NCBI GenBank assembly: GCA_942493125.1
Contig: OW818667.1
Coordinates: forward strand, 496,001 to 560,000
Source of the DNA: Fusibacter_C sp942493125
Lineage (GTDB): Bacteria; Bacillota; Clostridia; Peptostreptococcales; Acidaminobacteraceae
DNA: 64,000 nucleotides
Direction: 5' to 3'
Position 1 is the first letter of the stretch. Each line of letters begins with the position of its first letter. Positions 8,877-17,977 of this stretch are shown here, one piece after another. The notes under the pieces were generated by a model. The model saw nothing but the letters and a program-made list of their open reading frames with translations, made no database searches and was not told the origin of the DNA. The position numbers were made by a program, and so were the translations under genes.

Positions 8877-9446
8877 ATGAAAAAAGGTTTAATAGCAATT
8901 TTGGTAGTCGTCGTTATCATTGCGGCGATTGGTGGCATGCTTGTTTCGAAATACAATACATTGGTAACACTCAATGAAGATGTAGATGCATCACTCAGTC
9001 AAATTGACAATCAACTCCAACGTAGAAATGATTTGATTCCTAACTTAGTTGAAACAGTAAAAGCCTATGCAGCACACGAGACAGAAATATTCAACAACAT
9101 TGCTGAATCGAGAGCAAAACTGATCGGCGCTACTGGTGTCGCAGATAAAGCCAATGCCGATGCAGAGCTTACTGGCTCACTTTCAAGATTGCTCGCAATC
9201 TCAGAAAGCTATCCAGATTTAAAGGCAAATGCGAACTTTATGCAACTTTCAGATGAACTTGCTGGCACAGAAAATAGAATCGCTATCGCAAGACAAGACT
9301 ACAATACGGTTGCAGCAAGCTATAACAAGGTTGCAAAGTCTTTTCCAATGAATATTTTTGCTAAAATGTTCGGATTTGATACGGCAGAGTATTTCGAAGC
9401 TGCCGAAGGTGCTGAACAAGTTCCAACTGTAGATTTCGGAAACTAG
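8877..9446 (+). CDS. lemA: LemA family membrane protein
   Basis: A 189-residue protein with one N-terminal transmembrane helix and a long helical domain. The LemA hallmarks are present: a YNxLVxLxExVD-type segment after the helix, then QLQRRNDLIPNLVETVKAY and a C-terminal FGFDTAEYFEA motif. Its biochemical role is not settled. It is paired with a TPM-domain protein ten bases downstream, a common arrangement. The ATG at 8877 is chosen over an in-frame GTG at 8868 because GAGGTG (8865-8870) is properly spaced for the ATG and overlaps the GTG. Confidence 0.92.
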   Translation: MKKGLIAILVVVVIIAAIGGMLVSKYNTLVTLNEDVDASLSQIDNQLQRRNDLIPNLVETVKAYAAHETEIFNNIAESRAKLIGATGVADKANADAELTGSLSRLLAISESYPDLKANANFMQLSDELAGTENRIAIARQDYNTVAASYNKVAKSFPMNIFAKMFGFDTAEYFEAAEGAEQVPTVDFGN

Positions 9447-9455
9447 GTGATTTAA

Positions 9456-10217
9456 TTGGTAAAGAAAATAAGAGTTTTGCTCGTCATTCTGTTGTCACTC
9501 TATACGCCGATGACATTTGCAGCGACGTATCCTCAACCGACGAACAATTTTTATGTCAATGACTTTGCTGACATTTTATCAGCCGATACTGAACAAGCGA
9601 TCATGGACGCCTCTGTACCACTTGCACAGCAAACCGGTGCACAGATAGTCGTGGTCACAATTGACACCATGGATGGCCAGGATATCGAAACATATGCCAA
9701 TACCCTCTTTAGAGAATGGGGCATTGGTGATGCGAAGAAAAACAACGGTCTATTGTTGCTCATTGCTTATGAAGACCGCCAGTCCAGAGTTGAAGTTGGC
9801 TATGGTTTGGAGGGTGCGTTAAACGATGGCAAGACTGGACGGATACAAGACGACTACTTAATTGGAAACTTTCAAGCAGGTGACTATGATGCTGGCGTTT
9901 TGGGCACATACTATAAGTTGGCCGAAGAAGTTTATAAAGAGTATGATCTCAGTGCTGATGAACTCGTCAACCAAAATGTTTATTATGCACCTGTTGAAAC
10001 AGCTGACGCGGATCGCGACATCTCCATTGGTGACATTTTTATAGGCATCATTATCGTGATATTTGTGATCCTTGACCTTATCTTCAACCGCGGCAGAATG
10101 ACGCGCTTTGTCATCTACATGGCGGCACGGTCAAAAGGTGGTCGCGGAGGTGGCGGTGGTGGTTTTGGCGGTGGCGGCGGAAGCAGCGGCGGCGGTGGTT
10201 CATCGAGATCTTGGTAA
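9456..10217 (+). CDS. TPM-domain (YgcG family) membrane protein
   Basis: A 253-residue protein: signal peptide (residues 1-23), an extracytoplasmic TPM phosphatase-like domain (about 30-170), one transmembrane helix near 195-210, then a very glycine-rich tail ending in SSRSW. The family is YgcG/Psb32-like; its enzymatic role in bacteria is uncertain. It starts at TTG with AGGTGA five bases upstream, nine bases after the lemA stop codon, so the two form an operon. The glycine-rich repeat tail is typical of the family. Confidence 0.88.
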   Translation: MVKKIRVLLVILLSLYTPMTFAATYPQPTNNFYVNDFADILSADTEQAIMDASVPLAQQTGAQIVVVTIDTMDGQDIETYANTLFREWGIGDAKKNNGLLLLIAYEDRQSRVEVGYGLEGALNDGKTGRIQDDYLIGNFQAGDYDAGVLGTYYKLAEEVYKEYDLSADELVNQNVYYAPVETADADRDISIGDIFIGIIIVIFVILDLIFNRGRMTRFVIYMAARSKGGRGGGGGGFGGGGGSSGGGGSSRSW

Positions 10218-10250
10218 TCAGTTCAATCCATTCAAACAATTCTTTCAAAT

Positions 10251-10298
10251 AAAAAGCGTTGTCTCGAGCTAGAAATAGTTATCGAGACAACGCTTTTT
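10251..10298. terminator. Bidirectional terminator
   Basis: A perfect 17-bp inverted repeat (10251-10267 and 10282-10298) with A-tract and T-tract ends lies between the convergent TPM and RNA methyltransferase genes. It can stop transcription in both directions. Confidence 0.92.
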
Positions 10299-10307
10299 AA
10301 TTACTTT

Positions 10308-11174
10308 TTACTTTCTTGCGCCACTTCGCTTGATTGCAGCTTCATAGAGAATCAAAGTCGCAGCAATGCCGACATTCAGAGAATCGCAATCACCAAACAT
10401 GGGAATTTTAAGCGTCTGAGCATCTATGCTGTACCATTCCTTTGATATGCCATAGCGTTCACTGCCCATAACAATGGCAATTTTACCAGTGTAGGATTCT
10501 TCGTAATAGTATTGATCGGCATCCGTATCGGTCAATAAAATTCTATATTTGTTTTGCTTTAACCAGTCAATTACTGTTGTTGCCTCTTCTTCAACGATTG
10601 GCACTTTAAAACAAGAGCCTTGACTGCTTCGTAAAATTTTTGGATGCGTTAAGCGCGTCTTACGATTACAGATGATAATGGCATCCGTGTTTGTGCCATC
10701 ACAAGACCGTATGATTGTCCCAATATTACCCGGTATTTCAAGACCGTCTAGCACGACGATCACTTGATGCTGTTTCGGTATAAGCTGGCTCAATTTTTTT
10801 TGTGGAAATTTCGCGACGACAAAGAGGCCTGCTGATGTTCCAACTTCTGCAATTTTCTTAAAGGTCATATTGGATACGATATGAATCTCTTCAGTCACTT
10901 CAAGCAGACGCATCATGATATTATAAGCATCAGGCGTCGTTATCGCTTCAAGGTCAAGCACGACGGACTGAATCTCAACATCGTATTCGAGCAGCTTGCT
11001 TGAAGCCCAAATCCCTTCTACGCCAACTAACTTTTCAGGATTTGATTTTGAATTATTGGCAAGTGCTTGAATCTTTTTGATGATTGCCGCATTTTTACCA
11101 GACATTCTGCATTTGTTGCCAAAGGTATTTCTTATAAAACGCTCTTTTTCCTCGAGTGACTGCTTAATAAACAT
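10308..11174 (-). CDS. TrmH/SpoU-family RNA methyltransferase
   Basis: A 288-residue SPOUT methyltransferase. An N-terminal substrate-binding domain (about residues 25-115) is followed by the catalytic domain with the three family motifs: PGNIGTIIRS, MGSERYGIS and SLNVGIAATL. These proteins 2'-O-methylate rRNA or tRNA using S-adenosylmethionine in a knotted dimer. The exact RNA target cannot be told from sequence. The ATG at 11174 follows GGGAG and overlaps the DUF188 gene by 11 bp, so it is probably the last gene of a three-gene unit with glycerate kinase. Confidence 0.9.
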   Translation of the reverse strand: MFIKQSLEEKERFIRNTFGNKCRMSGKNAAIIKKIQALANNSKSNPEKLVGVEGIWASSKLLEYDVEIQSVVLDLEAITTPDAYNIMMRLLEVTEEIHIVSNMTFKKIAEVGTSAGLFVVAKFPQKKLSQLIPKQHQVIVVLDGLEIPGNIGTIIRSCDGTNTDAIIICNRKTRLTHPKILRSSQGSCFKVPIVEEEATTVIDWLKQNKYRILLTDTDADQYYYEESYTGKIAIVMGSERYGISKEWYSIDAQTLKIPMFGDCDSLNVGIAATLILYEAAIKRSGARK

Positions 11175-11619
11175 GGTGGCTCCCTTCCAATTTCTTTAGA
11201 AAACGCTCCAGTGCTTCGACAAAGCTTTGGTCGTCTTCTTTAGACCTTTTTTTATGTTTTGGTCCTCTTATATTTTGAGCGCGTGCAACTCGACCATGAT
11301 GGCGAGAATCCAATATAAAATCAATATTGAGCGCTGTGATTTCCTTTCCATTTTGGTCCATACAGCAACCGCGCTTTGCGAGAACCATTGCAGCCAATCC
11401 ATTGTCTTGTGTGATGACCAAATCATCTGGTTCCATTTTATTGGCGATGTAATAGTCCGCAGCATCACTTGAAACATCCACTGTCACTATCTGTGCATAG
11501 TCACTTTCGATTTTCACGGCGTAGTTTTTGACGATCGTTACGGGAATCACATGTGCCTTTGCAACTTTTATCGTCTGAGCCACAACCGGGCAACCGTCGG
11601 CATCAATCCAAATTCTCAT
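11164..11619 (-). CDS. YaiI/YqxD family protein (DUF188)
   Basis: A 151-residue soluble protein that opens with the DUF188 hallmark IWIDADGCPV and ends in a basic region. The family is widespread and has PIN-like features, but no function is proven. The ATG at 11619 has GGAGG five bases upstream, so the in-frame start at 11631 is rejected. It overlaps glycerate kinase upstream by 17 bp and the methyltransferase downstream by 11 bp, indicating coupled translation. Confidence 0.88.
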   Translation of the reverse strand: MRIWIDADGCPVVAQTIKVAKAHVIPVTIVKNYAVKIESDYAQIVTVDVSSDAADYYIANKMEPDDLVITQDNGLAAMVLAKRGCCMDQNGKEITALNIDFILDSRHHGRVARAQNIRGPKHKKRSKEDDQSFVEALERFLKKLEGSHHVY

Positions 11620-12793
11620 CCAAGCCTCCATTGATAAACATCGCCAATTTTTTTGATGCTTTTCTTAAATTGTCTTTGGCAAATCGCATGGCGTCGTCCG
11701 TTACGGTATCCCTTGATACTGTTGTGAGGATCAAATCTATGCCAAATGCATACACAAGCTCGACACCTGGACCATCACATCCAGCGATGGCAACAACTTT
11801 AGGTTTTGCCACAAGTGGACGATCTTCGCAATATTTGACACATCTACTCGCAACACCTACAGGTACTTTACCCTTCGCGGTTTGACCATCGATTCTACCT
11901 TCACCCGTAATGACATAGTCGACACCTGTCAGTTTATTTTCGAAATCGACAAGGTCAAGGATTGTGTCTACGCCAGACTTAAGCGTTGCACCAAACAGCG
12001 CAACAAGTGTAGCGCCTATGCCACCTGCTGCTCCTGAGCCTGGGATGTCATTTACGTCCATACCTGTAGTCCGCAACAAGACATTTCTGTAATTCTCCAT
12101 CCCATTCTCTATTGATTGAAATCGATCGTTTTTTAATCCCTTTTGAGGCCCATAAACTGCCGTTGCACCGTTTTTACCCGTCAATGGGTTATTCACATCA
12201 CACATCACTGTGAGTGTATGAGTAGCCAATCTCGCGTCAATTTCAGTCATATCGATGTGTTCAATTCTGCTTAATATCTGAGCCCCTTCTTCCAATATCA
12301 GATGATGATCACGATCGTAAAATTTAACGCCTAGTGCTTTTGCAAACCCTGTTCCGCCGTCATTTGTCGCACTGCCTCCGATGCCTATGATAAATGCCAT
12401 AGGGTCGATAGCTTCAAAAGTAGCGGCATGATCAAGTGCATTCTTCAGTAGTTGGCCAGTGCCATACGTTGAGGCTACATCAATATTGGCTTCATTCTTG
12501 TTTAATCGCATCATTCCAGATGCTAGCGCCATTTCAATGATCACTGTATCACTAGAAACACCAAAATAGGCATCGCTTGTTCTGCCTAAAGGATCTAAAA
12601 CGTCACAGTTGACTGTATAGCCACCATTAGATTTGAGGATGGCCTCTATCGTGCCCTCTCCCCCATCTGCAATTGGAATGCCGATAATTTCGCAGTTGTC
12701 TACATCTTGATAGAGCACATCTGATATCACATCGACAACCTCTGTGGCACTAAGTGAACCCTTAAAGGAATCTGGAACGATCAGAATTTTCAT
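11603..12793 (-). CDS. Glycerate kinase
   Basis: A 396-residue protein of the GlxK/GarK type (PF02595). It begins with the family start KILIVPDSFKGSL and carries GGSATNDGGTG, GSGAAGGIG and the ATP-site motif TGEGRIDGQT. It phosphorylates D-glycerate to a phosphoglycerate that enters glycolysis. It is the first gene of a three-gene unit; the neighbours do not suggest a dedicated glyoxylate pathway. Length is close to the family norm, with a small C-terminal extension that overlaps the next gene. Confidence 0.93.
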   Translation of the reverse strand: MKILIVPDSFKGSLSATEVVDVISDVLYQDVDNCEIIGIPIADGGEGTIEAILKSNGGYTVNCDVLDPLGRTSDAYFGVSSDTVIIEMALASGMMRLNKNEANIDVASTYGTGQLLKNALDHAATFEAIDPMAFIIGIGGSATNDGGTGFAKALGVKFYDRDHHLILEEGAQILSRIEHIDMTEIDARLATHTLTVMCDVNNPLTGKNGATAVYGPQKGLKNDRFQSIENGMENYRNVLLRTTGMDVNDIPGSGAAGGIGATLVALFGATLKSGVDTILDLVDFENKLTGVDYVITGEGRIDGQTAKGKVPVGVASRCVKYCEDRPLVAKPKVVAIAGCDGPGVELVYAFGIDLILTTVSRDTVTDDAMRFAKDNLRKASKKLAMFINGGLDENLD

Positions 12794-12840
12794 TGACGCC
12801 TCCTTAGATGGCTTACCATTAGAATGCTGTTATAATTGTT

Positions 12841-13182
12841 CTAAAGTTTTTTCACAAATTCAGATTTGAGTTTCATTTCGCCAAAACCCTCAATTTTACA
12901 TTCGATGTTGTGATCGCTGTCTACGAGTTTGATATTCTTGACTTTTGTGCCGATTTTAATAGATGACGAACTGCCTTTCACTTTCAAATCTTTGATAACT
13001 GTTATAGAATCGCCATTACTCAAAATGTTTCCGTTTGAATCTTTAACGATGAAGGCATCACTTTCACTATCCGTATCAGAAAGCATCGGCCATTCATGGG
13101 CACATTCAGGACAGATGAACATCACGCCATCGTCATAGGTAAATTCATAGTTACATTTTGGACAAGCTGGTTGATTAGACAT
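12841..13182 (-). CDS. PhnA/YjdM family zinc-ribbon protein
   Basis: A 113-residue protein. An N-terminal zinc ribbon has two CPxC pairs (CPKC and CPEC, separated by about 16 residues). The C-terminal PhnA domain carries VKDSNGN and ISNGD-like segments and ends in LKSEFVKK. Despite the historical name it is not thought to cleave phosphonates in most species, and its role is unknown. Its start follows GGAGGAATAAATTAA. It appears to be a single gene between glycerate kinase and DUF2804. Confidence 0.88.
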   Translation of the reverse strand: MSNQPACPKCNYEFTYDDGVMFICPECAHEWPMLSDTDSESDAFIVKDSNGNILSNGDSITVIKDLKVKGSSSSIKIGTKVKNIKLVDSDHNIECKIEGFGEMKLKSEFVKKL

Positions 13183-13273
13183 TTAATTTATTCCTCCGAT
13201 ATTATTTCGTAAGTTTGCATGTTTGCAAGTTTTCACATAAGTGCATTACATTATCTCATAAATGCCATTGTAA

Positions 13274-14308
13274 TTACCACTTATTTCTCACTTTTTCCGC
13301 GAATCCCAGAAAGCGTTTCATGACCACTTTTGTGCCATCATCCAATATCGCAGTGCCATCAAAGGTACCGAAAACCTGATGCTGATCACTGAATAAGACC
13401 GCCAATGACGTGTATGCCGCTCGATCTAGTATTGGGGTAAAAAGCGCTTCAAAGCGACCATTATTTGACGTGAATAACCAAGGTTTCATGTAATCGTCCG
13501 AGCCATCGGCATTTTGAGGAATCTTAAATGTCACTTCTTCAAGTTTATGTGCGATGCCATCCCAGAAGATCATGTTCTCAGTGGCATCTTGCGTATCTCC
13601 AAACCCATAACCAAGGTTAAAACCGAATACATGGCCATCGATCAACCCATGACCTGCACTCCAGTACCAAGTATTATCATATGTCCAAACACCTCTCCCC
13701 CAATCCAACAGACCGAAAGTCGAATCAGAGGATACTTCCATTTGAAGCCCTTGGTGAATTATTACACCCTCTGCACGCATTCCAATTATTTTCTGATTGT
13801 AATAAAAGGCTTTAGGTGTTTCCTTAAATGGCGTAACGATCACCATGCTATCCATGGGTTCATTTTTAAGTAAAATGTCGGCAATCAAAGGAAACCCATT
13901 ATCAAAATTAGGCATATTCAGCGTCAACCTACGACCATTTTCTTCATGATAAAATTCCATCTCCACTTTTGAATTGCTGAAATGGACATCGCCAACTTCT
14001 GAGCTAGCAGGCATCTTCATACTTCCAAGTGGCATAATGACCATTGGACTCAACGTTTTTTCGGTCTTTGCTTTGAAATCGAGAAAGGATGCACTTAACA
14101 AGCCCATATAAGCATTGTCAGCCATCGTTAAAGCAATTCCAAAATCATCATTATAGATCAAATAATAATCCCATTCTTTAATTTTTAGCTTGCTTGCCTT
14201 GATCGCAGACCTATCATACGATTTGATAAAATATGTCGCATACCCACTTTCGTGGAGTGTCCCTTGAGCATTGAGCAGAGCGCCTGGTGAAAGCATATGT
14301 TGCCTCAT
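13274..14308 (-). CDS. DUF2804 family protein
   Basis: A 344-residue soluble protein with no signal peptide. The tryptophan- and glycine-rich segments FGLLDWGRGVW, WYWSAGHG and FGFNLGYGFGD are typical of DUF2804, a domain with a lipocalin- or tocopherol-cyclase-like beta fold of unknown function. The start follows AGGAGGATTAT. It is divergent from the sortase gene. Confidence 0.82.
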   Translation of the reverse strand: MRQHMLSPGALLNAQGTLHESGYATYFIKSYDRSAIKASKLKIKEWDYYLIYNDDFGIALTMADNAYMGLLSASFLDFKAKTEKTLSPMVIMPLGSMKMPASSEVGDVHFSNSKVEMEFYHEENGRRLTLNMPNFDNGFPLIADILLKNEPMDSMVIVTPFKETPKAFYYNQKIIGMRAEGVIIHQGLQMEVSSDSTFGLLDWGRGVWTYDNTWYWSAGHGLIDGHVFGFNLGYGFGDTQDATENMIFWDGIAHKLEEVTFKIPQNADGSDDYMKPWLFTSNNGRFEALFTPILDRAAYTSLAVLFSDQHQVFGTFDGTAILDDGTKVVMKRFLGFAEKVRNKW

Positions 14309-14418
14309 ATAATCCTCCTATGATTGATTGTAACTACTTGAAGTATACCCTCAATGTATTTTATAAATCGACTATCGAACGTCCAATAGGGTATAAATAT
14401 ACAACTGAGGTGATTCAT

Positions 14419-15207
14419 ATGAATTTATATAACAAAACATTGATACATTTTTCCATCACCTGCTTCCTTTCAGTTTCAATGCTCTTGTTAAGTGGTTGCG
14501 ATAACGTTCAACTCGATAAAACAAAAATTCCGGATGTTAAAAATATAACTGAAAATACAGAAGAAGTCGAAATCACTGAAAAAACCAAAATATCAGATAT
14601 TACTGAAACCACCGTTTCAACACAAACAACAGAGCTCTCAGTCGAATCAACGAATGAGCTGATCAGACCTTTTGAGTCTTACATTTCGCAAAATGATGAT
14701 TTTATGGGATGGCTGAAAATAAACGGTACCAGCATCGATGAACCGATTGTTCAAGGCGATGATAACGCACATTATCTTGAATATGATTATACCGGTGCAA
14801 AGAATTATGCAGGTGCGGTTTTTCTTGATTACAAAAATCAAGGAAACTTTTATGACAATCACATGAGTTTGTATGCGCACTACATGGAAGACGGTACGAT
14901 GTTCCACGATCTTCACAATTACAAATCGGAAGACTTTCTAACTGAATACCCAGTGATTACTTTAAGTGGTCTACGGGAGACAAAAGAATACGAGATTTTT
15001 TCTGTGCATATCGTTTCAGCATATGATTATTATCTCTATCTAAACTTAAGTGATGATGCACTCAAAGAGTATGCAGAACATTTCAAACGGGTATCCATGT
15101 TCGATAATGCGGTTTCCTTTCCAAAGGACTTAAAGATATTGACGCTGGTTACTTGCACTTATGAATTTGAAAACGCACGACTACTGATCCATGCCTATCA
15201 AAAATAA
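14419..15207 (+). CDS. srtB: Class B sortase with a lipoprotein-type signal
   Basis: A 262-residue sortase. Catalytic residues are H154 (LYAHYM), C246 (LVTC) and R254, with the class B spacing. The N-terminus has a basic start, a hydrophobic stretch and a lipobox LLSGC with C27, so it looks lipid-anchored rather than held by a simple transmembrane helix. A Thr/Glu-rich linker (about 35-80) precedes the enzyme domain. GAGGTG at 14407 fixes the ATG. It should join surface proteins to peptidoglycan or pilins. No substrate gene is adjacent; one LPQTA protein lies at 23.1-24.4 kb. Confidence 0.88.
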   Translation: MNLYNKTLIHFSITCFLSVSMLLLSGCDNVQLDKTKIPDVKNITENTEEVEITEKTKISDITETTVSTQTTELSVESTNELIRPFESYISQNDDFMGWLKINGTSIDEPIVQGDDNAHYLEYDYTGAKNYAGAVFLDYKNQGNFYDNHMSLYAHYMEDGTMFHDLHNYKSEDFLTEYPVITLSGLRETKEYEIFSVHIVSAYDYYLYLNLSDDALKEYAEHFKRVSMFDNAVSFPKDLKILTLVTCTYEFENARLLIHAYQK

Positions 15208-15282
15208 AATTGGATGTTTTTAGACCTGACACCTTCAATTGTAGATGATATACTAATATTATTACGACTAATGAGGGGTGAC

Positions 15283-16212
15283 ATGGACAAACCATTACAA
15301 GAAAACATCACGAAACCAGCGGCTAGTCAAGTCAAAGGGCTCCTTTATATTGCACTTGCTGGAATCAGTTGGAGCACAACTGGCATATTTGCAAAGAATT
15401 TGTTGATTAACGGCTTTTCATCTATTGAAGTCTCCTTTATGCGATTGTTCCTCGGATCATTGCTTTTTCTAATTTATTTTTTAGTCGTCAATTTCAAACT
15501 TTTGAAAATTGATAAAAAAGGATTGATACTCACTTTTTTCATGGGCGTTATCACTCAGGGCATCTTTAATCTCGTTTTCTTTGCATCCGTTGAGCGCATA
15601 GGCGTTATCAATGGGACGATTTTGCTATATTTGGCACCTTTATTTATCACTTTTTTTTCTGTTCTGCTTTTTAAAGAGCACCTGACCCCCTTAAAGCAAT
15701 TAGGCGTCGTCTTATCCATCATCGGTTCCATTCTCGCTTTAACAGGAGCGGTATTCAATTTCAAGGACCTTTCCGCTGTAGGTGTTCTACTCGGCGTCGC
15801 ATCTGGACTCGGTTATTCACTCGTCAGTGTTTTTAGCAAAATAGGCCTCAAGCGATATCATGCTAAAACGCTCATCTTTTACAGCTTTGCTTTTGGTGCC
15901 GCTTTCATATTTCCTTTAGTCGATATTGGCGATATTGTCACAAAAATTCACGGCACAAAAGTCATTTTATCAATTCTAGGTCTAGGGATTTTCTCTGCGA
16001 CAGTCGCTTATGTTTTTTACTTTGAAGGGATATCAACTGGCTTAGATCTTTCAAAAGTAGGCGTTATGAGTATGGTCGAATTGATCTTTGCGATAGTTTT
16101 TGCTGTATTGTTTGTAAATGAATCACTAAATGCCGTCAAGATCTTCGGAATTGGGTTGATTTTGTTAGCTATTTATCTCATCAATAAAAAAGGTGTCTCA
16201 ATAAATGATTGA
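15283..16212 (+). CDS. EamA-family (DMT superfamily) exporter
   Basis: A 309-residue membrane protein with ten predicted helices in two EamA repeats. The repeats are recognised by the N-terminal GISWSTTGIFAKNL segment and by the YLAPLF and KEHL motifs of the first half. The substrate is unknown; relatives export metabolites or amino acids. The ATG at 15283 follows GAGGGGTG, so the in-frame ATG at 15214 is rejected. It lies 75 bp after the sortase stop and could be co-transcribed. Its last codons form part of a terminator hairpin. Confidence 0.87.
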   Translation: MDKPLQENITKPAASQVKGLLYIALAGISWSTTGIFAKNLLINGFSSIEVSFMRLFLGSLLFLIYFLVVNFKLLKIDKKGLILTFFMGVITQGIFNLVFFASVERIGVINGTILLYLAPLFITFFSVLLFKEHLTPLKQLGVVLSIIGSILALTGAVFNFKDLSAVGVLLGVASGLGYSLVSVFSKIGLKRYHAKTLIFYSFAFGAAFIFPLVDIGDIVTKIHGTKVILSILGLGIFSATVAYVFYFEGISTGLDLSKVGVMSMVELIFAIVFAVLFVNESLNAVKIFGIGLILLAIYLINKKGVSIND

Positions 16213-16234
16213 TTTCATTTATGAGTCACCTTTT
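16188..16234. terminator. Terminator overlapping the end of the EamA gene
   Basis: An imperfect 20-bp inverted repeat (16188-16208 with 16215-16234; one mismatch and one bulge) lies between convergent genes. The flank is most T-rich for the minus-strand AI-2E gene and weaker for the plus strand. Confidence 0.75.
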
Positions 16235-16263
16235 GCTCTTTATACATTGCAAATACATTCAAG

Positions 16264-17295
16264 TTATACTTTGATTTTAATTTTTAAGATGTCAGCACTG
16301 ATGAGTGCGTTAATCAGTATGATAATGGCAGGTCCGAGAAACAAACCAACAACACCTACCAATTTAAAAGCGATATACATACTTGCGAGTGCAGATAGTG
16401 CACCAATACCTATTGCATCTCCCAATATCTTTGGTTCAATAATGCGTCTGAAAGCAAATAGAATGCCATATAGAATAAGGAGTCCAATTGCTACAAAATA
16501 ATTGCCACTGAAGATATAGAAAATAGCTAGAGGTACCATGACTGACCCCGTGCCAAATATCGGAAGCACATCGACTGCGGTTATCAACCCTGCCGTTGCA
16601 AGTGGAAAGTCGATTCCTATTATGAGAAGTCCTGACAGTGACATGATAAAAATGAAAAAACTGAGGACGATCTGTGCACGGATAAAACCAAATACAGCAC
16701 GATAAAGCTTATCCATTACAAGTTCGATTTTATGGTGAGATGTGGCATCAAATAAATTGATGATTTTCTTTTTGATATTCGGAAGTGTCATACTGATCAA
16801 GTAGAGCGATATTATAAAAATCAATGTATCCAGTATCAGATTAGGAATACCTTGCGCCATGCTAATCACAGTCTCAGATAATCTAACGACAACAGCTTGC
16901 AATGAATCAATACCCGTTTTTACAAAATCGTTCAATTCGAGATTCAGTTCCTCTGTTATAGGCGATATGGCATCTAGTGTGTCTAGGGCAAATGTGTTAA
17001 ACGCTTCATAATTTTCCTTTGTATATTCGACGATGGATTTACTGAGCGAGATGGTTTCAGTAACCCCTTTAATGCTGAGTAAATAACTAGAGCCTATGAG
17101 TAGCAATAAAAACAGTGAACAGACTAGAAAAGAGATCAATTTGCTTCTTCGATTAAATGGCTTGGAGATCAATAAAATGATTGGTTCGATTAAAAGTGCC
17201 ACTAGTATTGCCATTAAAAATGGAAAACCAATCGTAAACAACATATACAAAATAAAAACTACAAGCGAAACATAGAGTATTGTGAAAATATTCAA
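16264..17295 (-). CDS. AI-2E family transporter
   Basis: A 343-residue membrane protein with about seven helices and a large extracytoplasmic segment after the second or third helix. The closing motif GPAIIILINALI and the DVLPIFGTGSVMVPLA segment are typical of the AI-2E/PerM/UPF0118 family. Members have been linked to autoinducer-2 export or to Na+(Li+)/H+ antiport; the latter fits the ion-transport neighbourhood, but sequence cannot decide. The start is TTG with AGGAGG upstream. An inverted repeat of GTATACTC/GAGTACAC form (about 17317-17340) lies upstream and may be an operator. Confidence 0.87.
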   Translation of the reverse strand: MNIFTILYVSLVVFILYMLFTIGFPFLMAILVALLIEPIILLISKPFNRRSKLISFLVCSLFLLLLIGSSYLLSIKGVTETISLSKSIVEYTKENYEAFNTFALDTLDAISPITEELNLELNDFVKTGIDSLQAVVVRLSETVISMAQGIPNLILDTLIFIISLYLISMTLPNIKKKIINLFDATSHHKIELVMDKLYRAVFGFIRAQIVLSFFIFIMSLSGLLIIGIDFPLATAGLITAVDVLPIFGTGSVMVPLAIFYIFSGNYFVAIGLLILYGILFAFRRIIEPKILGDAIGIGALSALASMYIAFKLVGVVGLFLGPAIIILINALISADILKIKIKV

Positions 17296-17491
17296 ATGCC
17301 TACCTCCTAAGCGTCCTGTGTACTCACTTCTGAGTATACTTCTTTTTTTTGAATCTTGAAAGTATAAAGATTGTATTAATATGATTTTGTTAAAAATTAA
17401 CGCAATATATATGCTTTCCAGTAAACATTCACACGAACTTTATACAAAAAAGCATACACTTTATGTATAGAATAAATGTAGGGAGGTAACT

Positions 17492-17977
17492 ATGGACTTG
17501 TTTTTAGTATTCTTGATGATCCTCGTCTTCGTACTTGGTTATTTCCTTATGTCAAAATTAGATCGATTGATAGATAGTCCAGAATTTCTTGTGGACATTA
17601 AAGGGACTTATAGTCATAAAAAGTCATATGTACTCATATTTGGCTATTCAATTCTTGCAAAAGACTTAATGGAACGCTTGATACGTCAAAAACTGGATTT
17701 TATCGTAATCGATGCCGAAGAGCAACTTGATAAATCCATGTCATATACGCACCTCTATGCCATAAGTGAAAGCGATTATTCAAATCTAATAATTAGTCTT
17801 ATCGCCAAAAAATCCCTTGGCGTTGATCAAATCATAGCCATATGCAACAGCATAGAGAACAAGCCAATCTATGATCAAAACAAAATTCGCTATATTCAAA
17901 AAAATGAAAATGCCGCGGAACAACTATTTTTAACGTTTTTCCCAGCGATGAGTCAGGTGAGTATTTATGACAAATAA
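17492..17977 (+). CDS. Membrane-anchored degenerate RCK/TrkA-N-like protein
   Basis: A 161-residue protein of uncertain function. One N-terminal transmembrane helix (about residues 3-20) is followed by a fold resembling the TrkA-N Rossmann domain: VLIFGY, then a helix, then FIVIDAEE, where the first nucleotide-binding strand and acidic second strand would be. The GxGxxG loop is missing (GYSILA), so it probably does not bind NAD normally. It overlaps ktrB by 11 bp and follows GGGAGGTAAC. Position suggests an accessory subunit of the Ktr channel. I know no named family for it. Confidence 0.7.
   Translation: MDLFLVFLMILVFVLGYFLMSKLDRLIDSPEFLVDIKGTYSHKKSYVLIFGYSILAKDLMERLIRQKLDFIVIDAEEQLDKSMSYTHLYAISESDYSNLIISLIAKKSLGVDQIIAICNSIENKPIYDQNKIRYIQKNENAAEQLFLTFFPAMSQVSIYDK

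Noticed and set aside
17296..17491. c-di-AMP (ydaO/yuaA) riboswitch in front of the Ktr operon
   Set aside because: Such a leader is common for ktr genes, but the region is short and AT-rich and none of the conserved blocks were seen.
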